From ZC4RG29 sp036563875 (GTDB taxonomy: Bacteria > Bacteroidota > Bacteroidia > Cytophagales > Cyclobacteriaceae): 64,000 nt of DNA. A program made the position numbers and the translations under genes. Shown here piece after piece: positions 8,008-16,851 of the stretch; the first letter of the stretch is position 1, and every line of letters begins with the position of its first letter. The notes under the pieces were generated by a model. That model was not told where the DNA came from and ran no database searches. It worked only from the letters and a program-made list of their open reading frames with translations. The DNA lies in contig DATCLO010000110.1 of assembly GCA_036563875.1 (NCBI GenBank), positions 1 through 64,000 of the forward strand. Reading direction: 5' to 3'.

Positions 8008-8036
8008 GGTTTAGGTATAAGGTATTTGATTGGTTT

Positions 8037-9296
8037 CTATCTGGTCTTATTACGCCACTGCTTGTCGGCAAAGTTCATGAACTGTTCCCAGTCGTATGCT
8101 GTCAGATCGTGTTTGCCTTCGCGTAAGTGATATCCAATCCTTCCCTCGTGCAGCGGATTCCCGACGGCGGGCATTTTGCGCGTACCCAAACCTTTGTATC
8201 CATAAAGTTTGTACACGGGTTCAGCGTAGACGGCAGTAAGAAATTCGCCTTCCGGGTCTGCCCAAAGATCTTCAACCGCGCTTGCCACGTATACGGGTCG
8301 CGGTGCAATCAACGCAAGCAGCATGTGTTGGTCGAAAGGCAGATCGTTCACTCTTCCTGCATACGACTTGTACACGCTGCAAAACCAATGCGGGAACCTT
8401 GTCGTAATCTGTTCGAGGCTTTCCCCTTTCTCATTCCGCGTAAGCGCCGCTCCACCCTCGCCTGATTCGTTAGAGATCACCATAGCAAACCGTTCATCCG
8501 TAGCACCGGCCCAAAGCGCTGCTTTTCCCAGGCGCGAGTGACCCAGTACCGCAACTTTTAGTGCATCGACGTCAGTATCTGTTACGAGGTAGTCCATGGC
8601 ACGTTGAAGGCCCCACGCCCAGGCGGCGATCGACCCCCATGAACTTTCTGTGCGGCTGCCCTTGTCGAAAAGTCCGTGGACACCATTCTTAAATCCATCG
8701 TCGAAGTCGGGATCCACGTCACCGTAGTAGATCGTAGCCACACCGTATCCACGCTCGACAATCCGCTCAATCGGCCAGCGCGACGCGCGAACACCACGTG
8801 AAGCTTCCGTTGCGCGGTTGTTCTCCACACCGAACGCTTCATTGTCATCGACCCAATTAGGCGTGATGAGAATTGCCGGGTCGCTGGACACGGTTTGATT
8901 GCCATAAAAATTCATACCCAGGAAAACAGGTACAGGCGACGTCTTCTGCGCCGGCAGGTACATCAGTATGTCCATCCAGACTGAAGTATCGGGCGCGAAA
9001 AACACGCGTACCTGCTTGCGTATCGCCTTGCCATCCAACGCATCGCGGTCGTGAGAAAGCATACGGTACGAAAGTTCAGGCGGCGCAGGCGAGTAGCCGT
9101 ACATGTGGCGACTAAACAACTCGCGAATCTCCGGACGGCGGATGCGCTCCCACTCATCAACGGTTTTCACGCGCATGCCGCGGTCGAGTTTCAACGGATC
9201 AGGTATGTCCTTTTTCTGTGCCATCGTTATGAACGGGAGAATAAGCGTGACAATCAGGGAAGTAGCAGTAGCGTTACGCATGAATTTCAGTTCCAT
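8037..9296 (-). CDS. Glucuronoyl esterase-like CE15 protein
   Basis: A 419-residue alpha/beta hydrolase with an N-terminal signal peptide (hydrophobic run around residues 8-25, then AQKKD). The nucleophile elbow is GHSRLGKAALW with Ser254, matching the CE15 pattern G-x-S-R-x-G-K; the conserved NESGEGG follows (residues 276-282) and the catalytic His is His396 in EGKHDLTAYDW. CE15 enzymes cleave the ester between glucuronic acid of xylan and lignin alcohols. Nearby xylose isomerase, xylulokinase and isomerase-like genes support a glucuronoxylan role. Some databases would label it acetylxylan esterase. An ATG at 9281 is an alternative start. Confidence 0.84.
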   Translation of the reverse strand: MELKFMRNATATSLIVTLILPFITMAQKKDIPDPLKLDRGMRVKTVDEWERIRRPEIRELFSRHMYGYSPAPPELSYRMLSHDRDALDGKAIRKQVRVFFAPDTSVWMDILMYLPAQKTSPVPVFLGMNFYGNQTVSSDPAILITPNWVDDNEAFGVENNRATEASRGVRASRWPIERIVERGYGVATIYYGDVDPDFDDGFKNGVHGLFDKGSRTESSWGSIAAWAWGLQRAMDYLVTDTDVDALKVAVLGHSRLGKAALWAGATDERFAMVISNESGEGGAALTRNEKGESLEQITTRFPHWFCSVYKSYAGRVNDLPFDQHMLLALIAPRPVYVASAVEDLWADPEGEFLTAVYAEPVYKLYGYKGLGTRKMPAVGNPLHEGRIGYHLREGKHDLTAYDWEQFMNFADKQWRNKTR

Positions 9297-9444
9297 GATG
9301 GATATACAAAGTAAAAAGGAATGCCCGACGGTACAAGTCCCGAATCCCGGAATTCCGCAGCCGGTGTATGAAAGCCAAATGAAAGTTTATAATATTGAAA
9401 AAGCCCCTCCGGAATGATGTGTGATTACACGCAACCCCAAGTCC

Positions 9445-10578
9445 ATGAATCGTTCTCTTCTATTACTGTCCTTCGCCACATTGATATGCTTCTCCTGCCA
9501 AACAGAGAGCAAAATCACCGCGGACGCACGAGTGTCAAAGCTCATAATCGGATATGTACCAGGGTTCCGTGGCGCGATTGATCCTGCGACCATCGCGGCG
9601 GAAAAAGTAAGCATTCTAAACTATGCCTTCGTCGATGTGAAAGACAGCATGGCGTGGCTTACCAACATCGCCACAGACACCATCAACTTTCGCAACCTGG
9701 TTAAGCTGCGCGAGAAAAATCCTGATCTCAAAATTGTGATATCCATTGGCGGCTGGAGCTGGAGTGAAAACTTTTCTGATGCGGTCCTCACGCCTTCATC
9801 GCGTAAAAAGTTTGCGGAAACCAGCGTGGCAATCGTTGAGGAGTATGATTTGGATGGTGTCGACATCGACTGGGAGTACCCAGGCTTCAAAGGTGAGGAC
9901 AACGTGTTCCGAACCGAAGATCGCGAAAACTTTGTGTTGATGTTCGAAGCGCTGCGTAAAGAGCTCGACCGCCTTTCTGAAAAGACGGGAAAGCCTCAAC
10001 TGTTGACGACTGCCGTTCCGTGCTTCTCGGAATTCCTGCAGAAGAACGACATGGGCGGCGCTGCGCAGTACCTCGACTATGTCAACCTGATGGCATACGA
10101 CTTTTATGTCGCCGGTCCATTCGCCGGACATCACAGCAACCTGTATCACAGCGAAAGCTATGAAGCGGAGCAGTCTGCACATCGCGGCATTACGGAGTAC
10201 GTCGCGCAGGGCGTACCCATCGAGAAGATCGTGTTGGGTGTTCCGTTCTATGGAAGAAGCTGGATCATGCAGACGACCGAAAATCACGGGATCAACAGGC
10301 CCATCGAATCTGTGACCCGTGGTGGCGGCTACACCTATATTCGCGACAGCATTATGGCCCGACCCGGGTTCGTAAGGTATTGGGATGACAAGGCAAAGAT
10401 GCCGTACCTTTTCAACGAAGAGAAAAAGCAGCTTGTCACCTATGATGATGAAGAGTCGCTGAGGATTAAGTGCGATTACGTGATCGAGAACAATCTCGCA
10501 GGCATTATGTTCTGGCAATTTGCAAGCGATCCGAAAGGTTATCTCCTCAATACCCTTAACGAAAAATTCGCTCCCTGA
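9445..10578 (+). CDS. GH18 chitinase-like glycoside hydrolase, lipoprotein
   Basis: A 377-residue exported enzyme. A short signal ends in a cysteine (Cys18) consistent with lipidation. The GH18 barrel shows IGGWSWS on strand 3 and the catalytic DGVDIDWEYPG motif with Glu144 as acid/base, followed by LMAYDF and GVPFYGRSW, and ends with GIMFWQFASD. Length fits a single-domain chitinase or endo-beta-N-acetylglucosaminidase without carbohydrate-binding modules. I chose the ATG at 9445; an in-frame GTG at 9421 would put charged residues before the signal. Its TGA overlaps the ATG of the next gene by one base, implying translational coupling to the NagX-like acetyltransferase, so GlcNAc-containing substrates are likely. 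Confidence 0.9.
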   Translation: MNRSLLLLSFATLICFSCQTESKITADARVSKLIIGYVPGFRGAIDPATIAAEKVSILNYAFVDVKDSMAWLTNIATDTINFRNLVKLREKNPDLKIVISIGGWSWSENFSDAVLTPSSRKKFAETSVAIVEEYDLDGVDIDWEYPGFKGEDNVFRTEDRENFVLMFEALRKELDRLSEKTGKPQLLTTAVPCFSEFLQKNDMGGAAQYLDYVNLMAYDFYVAGPFAGHHSNLYHSESYEAEQSAHRGITEYVAQGVPIEKIVLGVPFYGRSWIMQTTENHGINRPIESVTRGGGYTYIRDSIMARPGFVRYWDDKAKMPYLFNEEKKQLVTYDDEESLRIKCDYVIENNLAGIMFWQFASDPKGYLLNTLNEKFAP

Positions 10579-11780
10579 TGCAGGTCTATAACGAACTTCC
10601 CTCACAACGACTCCATGCCGTCGATATCCTCAGGGGATTGACAATCCTGCTGATGGTGTTTGTCAACGAAGTAGCCGGTATTCGAAACATTCCGGCGTGG
10701 TTAAAACACGTAGCGCCCGGTGTTGACGGCATGACGATCACGGACTGGGTCTTCGCTGGGTTCCTTTTCATCGTTGGTATGTCTGTTCCACTTTCACTGA
10801 ATAACAGAATCCGGAAAGGCGACAGCTTCGTTAAGCTTCAGGTCCACATCCTCGTTCGGACGATTGCCCTCCTCGTGCTCGGCATTTTCATGGTGAACGC
10901 GGAAGGCGGATACAACGAGGAGGCGATGGGCATGCGGATCGGCGTTTGGTCACTCCTCTTCTATCCCTGCGTGATACTCGTCTGGAACGTTTACACTTTT
11001 GAAAATAAGACCTGGGCATGGATACTGCGCGGAATTGGCATCGCCGGACTCATCGCACTGGCCTCCATTTATCGCGGTGGCGAAGACGGCACGCAGTACC
11101 TGCAACCCCGTTGGTGGGGTATCCTCGGCCTGATTGGTTGGGCCTATTTGTATACGTGCATTTTGTACCAGCTATGCCGCGGAAACCGTTTTGCTCTGCT
11201 GGCCATGGTTGGGCTTACGATTCTTGTGTACGCGGTCGGCCGTTCACCGATATCGGAGGAGAGTATCTTGCTGGGCTGGACACGTTCTCAGGCGGGTAAC
11301 GCAACACACACCGGTACTGCGCTTTGCGGCGCGATACTGACGATCATCTTTTTCGATCAGAAGACGCAGCGTACGCTCATGCAACGGCTCAACGAGGCAT
11401 TGGGATTTGCTGCAATACTTTTCCTCGCGGGATTTATTCTGAGACCTTACTATCACATCGGAAAGATCGGTGCCACACCATCGTGGGGATTGTACTGCTC
11501 CGTCATTGCAATCATTGCTTTCATTATCCTGTACTGGCTTACCGATCTTAAAGGCATCAACAAGTGGGCGAAGTTCCTGCAACCCGCAGGTGGAAATCCG
11601 TTGCTCACGTACATCATTCCGTTCATCATGTGGGCAAGCTACCGCGTGTTTCATTACTACCCCCTTCCCGACTCATTGCGGACGGGCATAACGGGGATCA
11701 TATACTGTTTGCTATATGCAGTTGCTGTGGTATGGATTGTGAAATGGTTGAACCGGATACACATCCGATTACAGTTGTGA
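10578..11780 (+). CDS. NagX/HGSNAT-like membrane acetyltransferase
   Basis: A 400-residue integral membrane protein with about ten hydrophobic helices. The opening RLHAVDILRGLTILLMVFVN and the GMTITDWVFAGFLFIVGMSV loop match the DUF1624/DUF5009 family related to heparan-alpha-glucosaminide N-acetyltransferase and to NagX, a predicted membrane component of N-acetylglucosamine pathways. The human enzyme moves acetyl groups from cytosolic acetyl-CoA to glucosamine on the far side of a membrane; a similar re-acetylation of periplasmic amino sugars is an inference here. Its start codon overlaps the chitinase stop (ATGA-type, one base), so the two are almost certainly co-translated. The 3' end lies 3 nt from the convergent gene. 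Confidence 0.82.
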   Translation: MQVYNELPSQRLHAVDILRGLTILLMVFVNEVAGIRNIPAWLKHVAPGVDGMTITDWVFAGFLFIVGMSVPLSLNNRIRKGDSFVKLQVHILVRTIALLVLGIFMVNAEGGYNEEAMGMRIGVWSLLFYPCVILVWNVYTFENKTWAWILRGIGIAGLIALASIYRGGEDGTQYLQPRWWGILGLIGWAYLYTCILYQLCRGNRFALLAMVGLTILVYAVGRSPISEESILLGWTRSQAGNATHTGTALCGAILTIIFFDQKTQRTLMQRLNEALGFAAILFLAGFILRPYYHIGKIGATPSWGLYCSVIAIIAFIILYWLTDLKGINKWAKFLQPAGGNPLLTYIIPFIMWASYRVFHYYPLPDSLRTGITGIIYCLLYAVAVVWIVKWLNRIHIRLQL

Positions 11781-11783
11781 CCG

Positions 11784-13571
11784 CTACTGACCGCCCATGT
11801 TAAGGAGTCGCGGGCCTGTACCGATTTCGTCAACGATGGACTGCCGAAGAGCGAGCGCACTGGTGGCGAGTCCGACGAAGTCGAATTCCGCGCGGGGACC
11901 TTTGTACGGATACAGCGTCATTTCACGACTCACCGTTGCGATTTCGTCAAGTCCGTCCTGCAACATGTAAACGACTTCTGGGGTCCTGAACTCTCCCCCG
12001 CGCGCATAGATGCGATACGCAAAGTAAGCCTTGGCGCTGGCCCGGTAGAGTCTTGAAGCCATTTCCGTCCGACGCATGGTTTCGATCAGGCGACTGTACT
12101 GATCTGCATTCGTAATATGCGGCTTTGCGCTAAGGACATCTTCCAAAGCGCTTTGAGCAACACGGACGGCGTAGTCCTTTTCGGCAACAATGCTCCGCAG
12201 GTAGTCAACGTTCATCAGCTCGCGGTCATCAAGCCAGCCGTGTTCGAATACCTGGGGTATCTCTGCCGCGGAGGCACTGGTGAGTTTCTTGAACTCCGCT
12301 GGAGCGAGGTGATTCGTCACGTCCATCCAATAATGGTACGTCCTGTTGACATCGTGGTCGACGGTATACTCCATGCTGCGCTGCCACTTACCCGGATTGA
12401 GGCTGATGTAGGATGACTCTTTTGAAAATGACATGGTCAGATGGCTCGCGACCGGAAGACCGAGAGTATACATCATGGAGGTGATGATGTCGTAGCTCTT
12501 TCGGAACGCGGGCTCCACATAAGGACCAGCCTTTTCTCCATACTTTCTGGAAACAAATTCGGTGTACACCTGGTCGATGTTCATCCAGGGATCGTCGGAC
12601 GCGCGCTTCAGCGCGTATAAATTGATCTCACAGGGACCGTCGATAATGGTCGACTGGTAAAAACGGTCCGTTCGCGCCACATACCCTTCGATGTTCGGCT
12701 CTGACATGTATTCCTTCCACCGTTTCAGGTGCACCTCGGGCAACATGCTGGCAAGAATGCCCTGACCATTGTACTCGTGAGCCGCGTCGAACTCGACAAT
12801 GATGGGATACTTCCGGATGCTGTCGCTGACGGTAGACAGGGGGTGCGTGAGCAGGAACGCCTGTTCAGTCTCGGTGATCATTACCTTGATTGCCGGGTGA
12901 CGCATCTTGCGCACTGCGCTTACAAGGAGCGAGAAATCGTGCTGATTACTCACAGCAGCGCGTATGCATAGGGAGAGGTTATGCCGGTCAATGAAAATCC
13001 TCGCGAGGGAATCGATGACGGCGGCGACTTTTGAGGGGCCGTCGGGAAGTCGTGCTGAAAACTGCTCGGCTATTTTGCCCGGCGCATCAAGGAAATTGAG
13101 AACGATGCCGTCAATCTCGGGTACCAGCATGAGCATGCTGCGGTAGTCGGCGCGGATCCATCGCCATAAGTCGGGGTCGTCCAGGTCCAGTCGTTCCTTA
13201 CCTTCCACCGTCCTCCGAAATGCCTCAGGATAGTAACCCACATCGTACAGCGCCTGGTCCCAGACAAATACTTCCTTGATTCCTTTTTCATGGGCATAGG
13301 CAGTGAGACGGTTGACAAGCTCCGCCCGGCCTGCAGGACGAACGTCTTTAAGCTGATTGACGAGTTGATGGGAGAATTCGATGTGGTTGATATCGTAGTC
13401 GGTAGTGGCTACGTCGATCACCCTTCTCGCGTTAGGTTCGCTGTCGGAGAGGATGTTCCATCCGCGGACGGCCACCTGACTTTCTTGCTTTTTATTTCGA
13501 CCACATCCGAAAAAAAGCAGAAAGCAACCGGTCAAAAGTACAATCACCCGGATTCCTGGGGCTCGAACCAT
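11784..13571 (-). CDS. Large lipoprotein, predicted TIM-barrel glycosidase-like, family unassigned
   Basis: A 595-residue exported protein. The signal (IRVIVLLTGCFLLFFGCGR) offers one or two lipobox cysteines. Residues ~60-340 alternate predicted strands and helices in TIM-barrel fashion (ELVNRLTAYAHEKGIKEVFVWD, IDGIVLNFLDAPG, IKVMITETEQAF, YPIIVEFDAAHEYNGQG, IEGYVARTDRF), and the remainder is helical. The EFDAAHEYNGQG strand and layout remind me of alpha-glucuronidase-like (GH67/GH115) architecture, but I cannot assign a family. It is next to xylA-xylB and shares their strand, so a role in xylan side-chain processing is plausible. A ~296-nt repeat-rich gap separates it from xylA. Confidence 0.6.
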   Translation of the reverse strand: MVRAPGIRVIVLLTGCFLLFFGCGRNKKQESQVAVRGWNILSDSEPNARRVIDVATTDYDINHIEFSHQLVNQLKDVRPAGRAELVNRLTAYAHEKGIKEVFVWDQALYDVGYYPEAFRRTVEGKERLDLDDPDLWRWIRADYRSMLMLVPEIDGIVLNFLDAPGKIAEQFSARLPDGPSKVAAVIDSLARIFIDRHNLSLCIRAAVSNQHDFSLLVSAVRKMRHPAIKVMITETEQAFLLTHPLSTVSDSIRKYPIIVEFDAAHEYNGQGILASMLPEVHLKRWKEYMSEPNIEGYVARTDRFYQSTIIDGPCEINLYALKRASDDPWMNIDQVYTEFVSRKYGEKAGPYVEPAFRKSYDIITSMMYTLGLPVASHLTMSFSKESSYISLNPGKWQRSMEYTVDHDVNRTYHYWMDVTNHLAPAEFKKLTSASAAEIPQVFEHGWLDDRELMNVDYLRSIVAEKDYAVRVAQSALEDVLSAKPHITNADQYSRLIETMRRTEMASRLYRASAKAYFAYRIYARGGEFRTPEVVYMLQDGLDEIATVSREMTLYPYKGPRAEFDFVGLATSALALRQSIVDEIGTGPRLLNMGGQ

Positions 13572-13639
13572 GCAGGTTAGTGTATCCTATGCAATATAAG
13601 GTGATCCTTCAACTCTTCAATATTTGGTCTTTAATCTTC

Positions 13640-13722
13640 ACACTCAATCTTATTTCGACGGCTATCACTCTCGCACCCACACTCGCTCTCACACTCATAC
13701 TCGCACTCACCCTAGTCGACGT
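13640..13722. repeat. CT-rich low-complexity tract
   Basis: A stretch rich in imperfect CACTCGCACTCACA-type units (CACTCTCGCACCCACACTCG and variants). A shorter copy of the same composition in the opposite orientation occurs at 60017-60046 (GTGTGAGAGCGAGAGTGAGT). It lies in the non-coding gap between the TIM-barrel lipoprotein and xylA. No unit is conserved well enough, and no spacers exist, for a CRISPR. Confidence 0.5.
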
Positions 13723-13803
13723 CCCGACGAGAGACGCACAGCCGTGCGTCTTGGCGATCTCCATCGGTTACCGATTACCCTCACCGATTACCTGGTTGAT
13801 AGT

Positions 13804-13833
13804 AGTAGAGACGTTGCATGCAACGTCTCTACT
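13804..13833. repeat. Perfect GTAGAGACGTTGCATGCAACG-type palindrome, copy 1
   Basis: A perfect inverted repeat with half-site GTAGAGACGTTGCA at 13805-13818 and its reverse complement up to 13832; one further A/T pair extends it to 30 bp. It is 34 nt downstream of the xylA stop. The identical 28-bp sequence occurs at 47989-48016, also just downstream of a minus-strand stop codon. An RNA copy would form a continuous hairpin, so terminator-like or mRNA-stabilising action is possible. Confidence 0.8.
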
Positions 13834-13866
13834 TATCCAGGGCAACGTCACTACATGGGAATCCCC

Positions 13867-15195
13867 TTAGATATAGCTATTGATAAGGTTCTCAAAGAAC
13901 TCTTGTCTGCCGCTGATCATCTCCGGTTCACCGTTCTGAAGAGCGAGCCTGCGCATAGCGTCGAGGCTGAGTCGACCGCGTTCAAATTGTTTGCCCTTGC
14001 CCGAGTCGAAGCTGGCGTAGCGCTCCTTCAGGAGAGCAGTGTATTGACCATCGCTGAGGATCTCGTTGGCGATGAGGAGTGCACGCGCGAAGGCATCCAT
14101 GCCCCCGATGTGGGCATAGAAGATGTCGACGAGGTCGGTGGAATTCCGGCGGGTCTTGGCGTCGAAGTTGATACCTCCCGTTTTGAAGCCGCCGGCCTGA
14201 AGGATAACCAGCATAGCTTCCGTGAGTTCGTGGATGTTGTTAGGGAACTGATCGGTATCCCAGCCATTCTGGTAGTCGCCGCGGTTGGCGTCAATGCTGC
14301 CCAGCAGCTTGGCGTTGGCCGCTACCTGAAGTTCGTGCTGGAATGTATGTTGGGCGAGTGTAGCGTGGTTAACTTCGATGTTGAGTTTGAAGTCGTCCAT
14401 CAGATCGAACTCGCGGAGGAAGGCAATAACAGTAGCCGCATCGAAGTCGTATTGGTGCTTGGTTGGTTCCATCGGTTTGGGTTCGATCAGGAACGTTCCG
14501 CGGAAGCCCTGCTTGCGACCGTAGTCGCGCGCAGCGCTGAGGAATGCTGCGAGGTGTTCCTGTTCCCGCTTCATGTCGGTATTCAGGAGCGACAGATAAC
14601 CTTCACGTCCGCCCCAGAATACATAGTTTGACCCGCCAAGGGCGATGGTGGCATCGATGGCATTTTTTACCTGGGCAGCGGCATAGCACACGACGTTGAA
14701 GTCGGGATTAGTAGCCGCACCGTTCATGTAGCGGGGATGGCTAAAGAGATTGGCTGTACCCCAAAGCAGCTTGACGCCGGACTCCTTTTGTTTCTGCTTT
14801 GCGTAGTCGACAATTTTCTGGAGTCGCTTTTCCGACTCTTTCAGTGTGGGCGCCTCTTCTACCAGGTCGTAGTCATGGAAACAGTAAAAGGGTGCGCCGA
14901 TCTTAGTAGCGAATTCAAACGCAGCGTCCATTTTGTCGTATGCCCTTTGCATGGGGTCGGAAGCAGCAAGCCACGGGAAATTCTTCGTGGGAAGACCGAA
15001 CGGATCGCCGCCCGTGCCGCAGAACGTATGCCAATAGGCAATGGCGAATCGAAGGTGTTCCTGCATCGTCTTCTTGCCTACTCGACGGTTCGGGTTGTAA
15101 TACCTGAAGGCCAGCGGATTATCGGTATCGGGACCTTCGTATTTGATAGCGCGAATTCCCTTGAAGAACTCTTTTTTTCCTTTTACGATTTTCAT
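13867..15195 (-). CDS. xylA: Xylose isomerase
   Basis: A 442-residue cytoplasmic enzyme converting D-xylose to D-xylulose, of the longer class II length. Visible signatures include the catalytic histidine strand FYCFHDYDLV, VFWGGREGY, the metal-ligand strands LIEPKPMEPTKHQYD and LNIEVNHATLAQHTFQHE, and GSIDANRGDYQNGWDTDQFP near the C-terminal part of the barrel. All expected metal-binding Glu, His and Asp residues can be located. It begins 6 nt after the xylulokinase stop on the same strand, forming an xylB-xylA transcription unit. A perfect palindrome 34 nt after the stop may help end the transcript. Confidence 0.96.
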   Translation of the reverse strand: MKIVKGKKEFFKGIRAIKYEGPDTDNPLAFRYYNPNRRVGKKTMQEHLRFAIAYWHTFCGTGGDPFGLPTKNFPWLAASDPMQRAYDKMDAAFEFATKIGAPFYCFHDYDLVEEAPTLKESEKRLQKIVDYAKQKQKESGVKLLWGTANLFSHPRYMNGAATNPDFNVVCYAAAQVKNAIDATIALGGSNYVFWGGREGYLSLLNTDMKREQEHLAAFLSAARDYGRKQGFRGTFLIEPKPMEPTKHQYDFDAATVIAFLREFDLMDDFKLNIEVNHATLAQHTFQHELQVAANAKLLGSIDANRGDYQNGWDTDQFPNNIHELTEAMLVILQAGGFKTGGINFDAKTRRNSTDLVDIFYAHIGGMDAFARALLIANEILSDGQYTALLKERYASFDSGKGKQFERGRLSLDAMRRLALQNGEPEMISGRQEFFENLINSYI

Positions 15196-15201
15196 GAGCG
15201 G

Positions 15202-16713
15202 TTATGATTGGTTAGTCAGTTGAGTGTTTAGTATCGATTTCCATTTTTCAAATGCCTCACGATATGCATCTCCCTTTTTTGGATCAGGCTCGATACGCTT
15301 TAGGCAAGTGAGACCATCAAAGGCTGCAGCCATGGAAGAATAGTATCCGCATCCAACTCCAGCAGCCCGCGCGGCGCCCTGTGAGCCGTCGGTGTTGAAG
15401 AGCTCTACCTGCGTGCCTGTCGTATTGACGAAAGCGTCAGAGAAAACATCACTGAGGAACATATTTGCCTTTCCGGCGCGAACGACAGTCGACTTCAAAC
15501 CCATCTTGTTGAGGATGTCGAATCCGTAAGCAAGGGAAAACACAATACCTTCCTGAACGGCGCGGCAAAGATGAGGCGCCCCGTGACGATTGAGGTTGAG
15601 TCCATGGAAGCTTGCGCCCGGTTCGCGGTTCCTGAGCATACGCTCTGCTCCGTTGCCGAACGGAAGCACAAATACGTTGTCAGAACCAATGGGTACAGAG
15701 GCGGCCATCTCGTTCATCTTTTGGTATGACAACACCTCACCACCAGTGAGGTTTCGCCGCAGCCAGCTGTTCATAATGCCCGTTCCGTTGACGCAGAGCA
15801 GTACGCCGTATCGCCTTGAACACTCGGAGTGGTTGACGTGTACGAAAGTATTGACGCGCGATTCAGGGTCGGAAGATGGCGTGTCGATGATGCCGTAGAT
15901 GACGCCGGAGGTTCCTGCCGTCGCCGCAATCTCCCCAGGTTCGAATGTTTTCAGCGAGAACGCGTTGTTGGGTTGATCGCCGGCTCGGTATGTGACAGGG
16001 ATACCGGCCTTAAGTCCCAGCACCGAGGCTGCTTCACTGGTTAGGTGACCTTGTATTCCAAAAGTCGGTACAATTTCAGGGATCAGACCGCGGTCGATAT
16101 CGTAATGCCTCAGGAGTTGCTCCGAAATGTTGTCGGACTTGAAGTCCCAGAAGACCCCTTCAGAGAGTCCCGATACAGTCGTCTTGATTTCCCCCGTAAG
16201 CCGCATGGCGATGTAATCGCCAGGGAGCATGAACTTGTAGACTTTATCGTAAATCTCGGGCTCATTCTCACGCACCCAGCGAAGCTTCGATGCGGTAAAA
16301 TTGCCGGGTGAGTTGAGGAGGTGATCCAGGCAATAAGAGGACCCAAGCTTTTCGAAGGCAGCGTCGCCAACAGGAACTGCACGGCTGTCGCACCAGATTA
16401 TCGAAGGCCGAAGCACCTTGTGGTTGCGATCGACGATCACGAGACCGTGCATCTGGTATGAGATGCCAACGGCGAGCACGGAATCTTTGGACGCAGATGC
16501 TTCGCTGAGAACCTGACGCGTAGCAATTTGGGCATTTTCCCACCACATCTCCGGTGCCTGTTCTGCCCATCCGGGTTGGGGGCTGTCGATAGGCATTTCC
16601 GTTTGGGGACACGTAGCGGATGCAACGGCTTTACCCGTAGCTGCGTTGAGTAGCGTAACCTTCACCGACGAGCTGCCAACGTCGTAACCCAGTAAGTATT
16701 CGGGAGTGATCAC
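15202..16713 (-). CDS. xylB: Xylulokinase (FGGY family)
   Basis: A 503-residue FGGY kinase that phosphorylates D-xylulose to xylulose 5-phosphate. The N-terminal phosphate loop LLGYDVGSSSVKVTLL, the substrate region QPGWAEQAPEMWWENA, the SYQMHGLVIVD segment and the ATP-site sequence TAGTSGVIYGI are present. I chose the GTG at 16713, which places the first beta strand at the start as in homologues; a TTG at 16752 would add 13 lysine-rich residues. No ATG is available. Directly upstream of xylA with a 6-nt gap. FGGY kinases can differ in sugar, but the xylA partner makes xylulose nearly certain. Confidence 0.94.
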   Translation of the reverse strand: MITPEYLLGYDVGSSSVKVTLLNAATGKAVASATCPQTEMPIDSPQPGWAEQAPEMWWENAQIATRQVLSEASASKDSVLAVGISYQMHGLVIVDRNHKVLRPSIIWCDSRAVPVGDAAFEKLGSSYCLDHLLNSPGNFTASKLRWVRENEPEIYDKVYKFMLPGDYIAMRLTGEIKTTVSGLSEGVFWDFKSDNISEQLLRHYDIDRGLIPEIVPTFGIQGHLTSEAASVLGLKAGIPVTYRAGDQPNNAFSLKTFEPGEIAATAGTSGVIYGIIDTPSSDPESRVNTFVHVNHSECSRRYGVLLCVNGTGIMNSWLRRNLTGGEVLSYQKMNEMAASVPIGSDNVFVLPFGNGAERMLRNREPGASFHGLNLNRHGAPHLCRAVQEGIVFSLAYGFDILNKMGLKSTVVRAGKANMFLSDVFSDAFVNTTGTQVELFNTDGSQGAARAAGVGCGYYSSMAAAFDGLTCLKRIEPDPKKGDAYREAFEKWKSILNTQLTNQS

Positions 16714-16812
16714 ACGTAGTTTTGTTTTTTCGGTTTTGTTCAGGTTGTCCAAAAAAAATGAAAAAATCCCGAATAGCCTAAAACCGACGCTTGTTCAGGC
16801 GCTGAAATAAGA

Positions 16813-16832
16813 CAACAATGATTTGATTGTTG
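16813..16832 (-). terminator. Candidate terminator hairpin after the methyltransferase gene
   Basis: CAACAAT and ATTGTTG form a 7-bp stem around a 6-nt loop, followed on the minus strand by a T-rich TCTTATTTC. It lies 20 nt beyond the methyltransferase stop and about 80 nt before xylB. The stem is A/T-rich and the U-tract imperfect, so termination efficiency is doubtful. Confidence 0.35.
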
Positions 16833-16851
16833 CGTAGGAGGTCGCACCAAA

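Noticed and set aside
9796..10605. 269-residue minus-strand frame opposite the GH18 gene
   Set aside because: Antisense of a gene with intact catalytic motif; no start context or homology visible.
13640..13722. Possible CRISPR array
   Set aside because: Short imperfect units with no constant repeat length and no unique spacers; no cas genes in the window.
13624..14631. 335-residue plus-strand frame opposite xylA
   Set aside because: It is the antisense frame of a certain xylA gene and its start is low-complexity HTRTHTRSHTHTRTH from the CT-rich tract.
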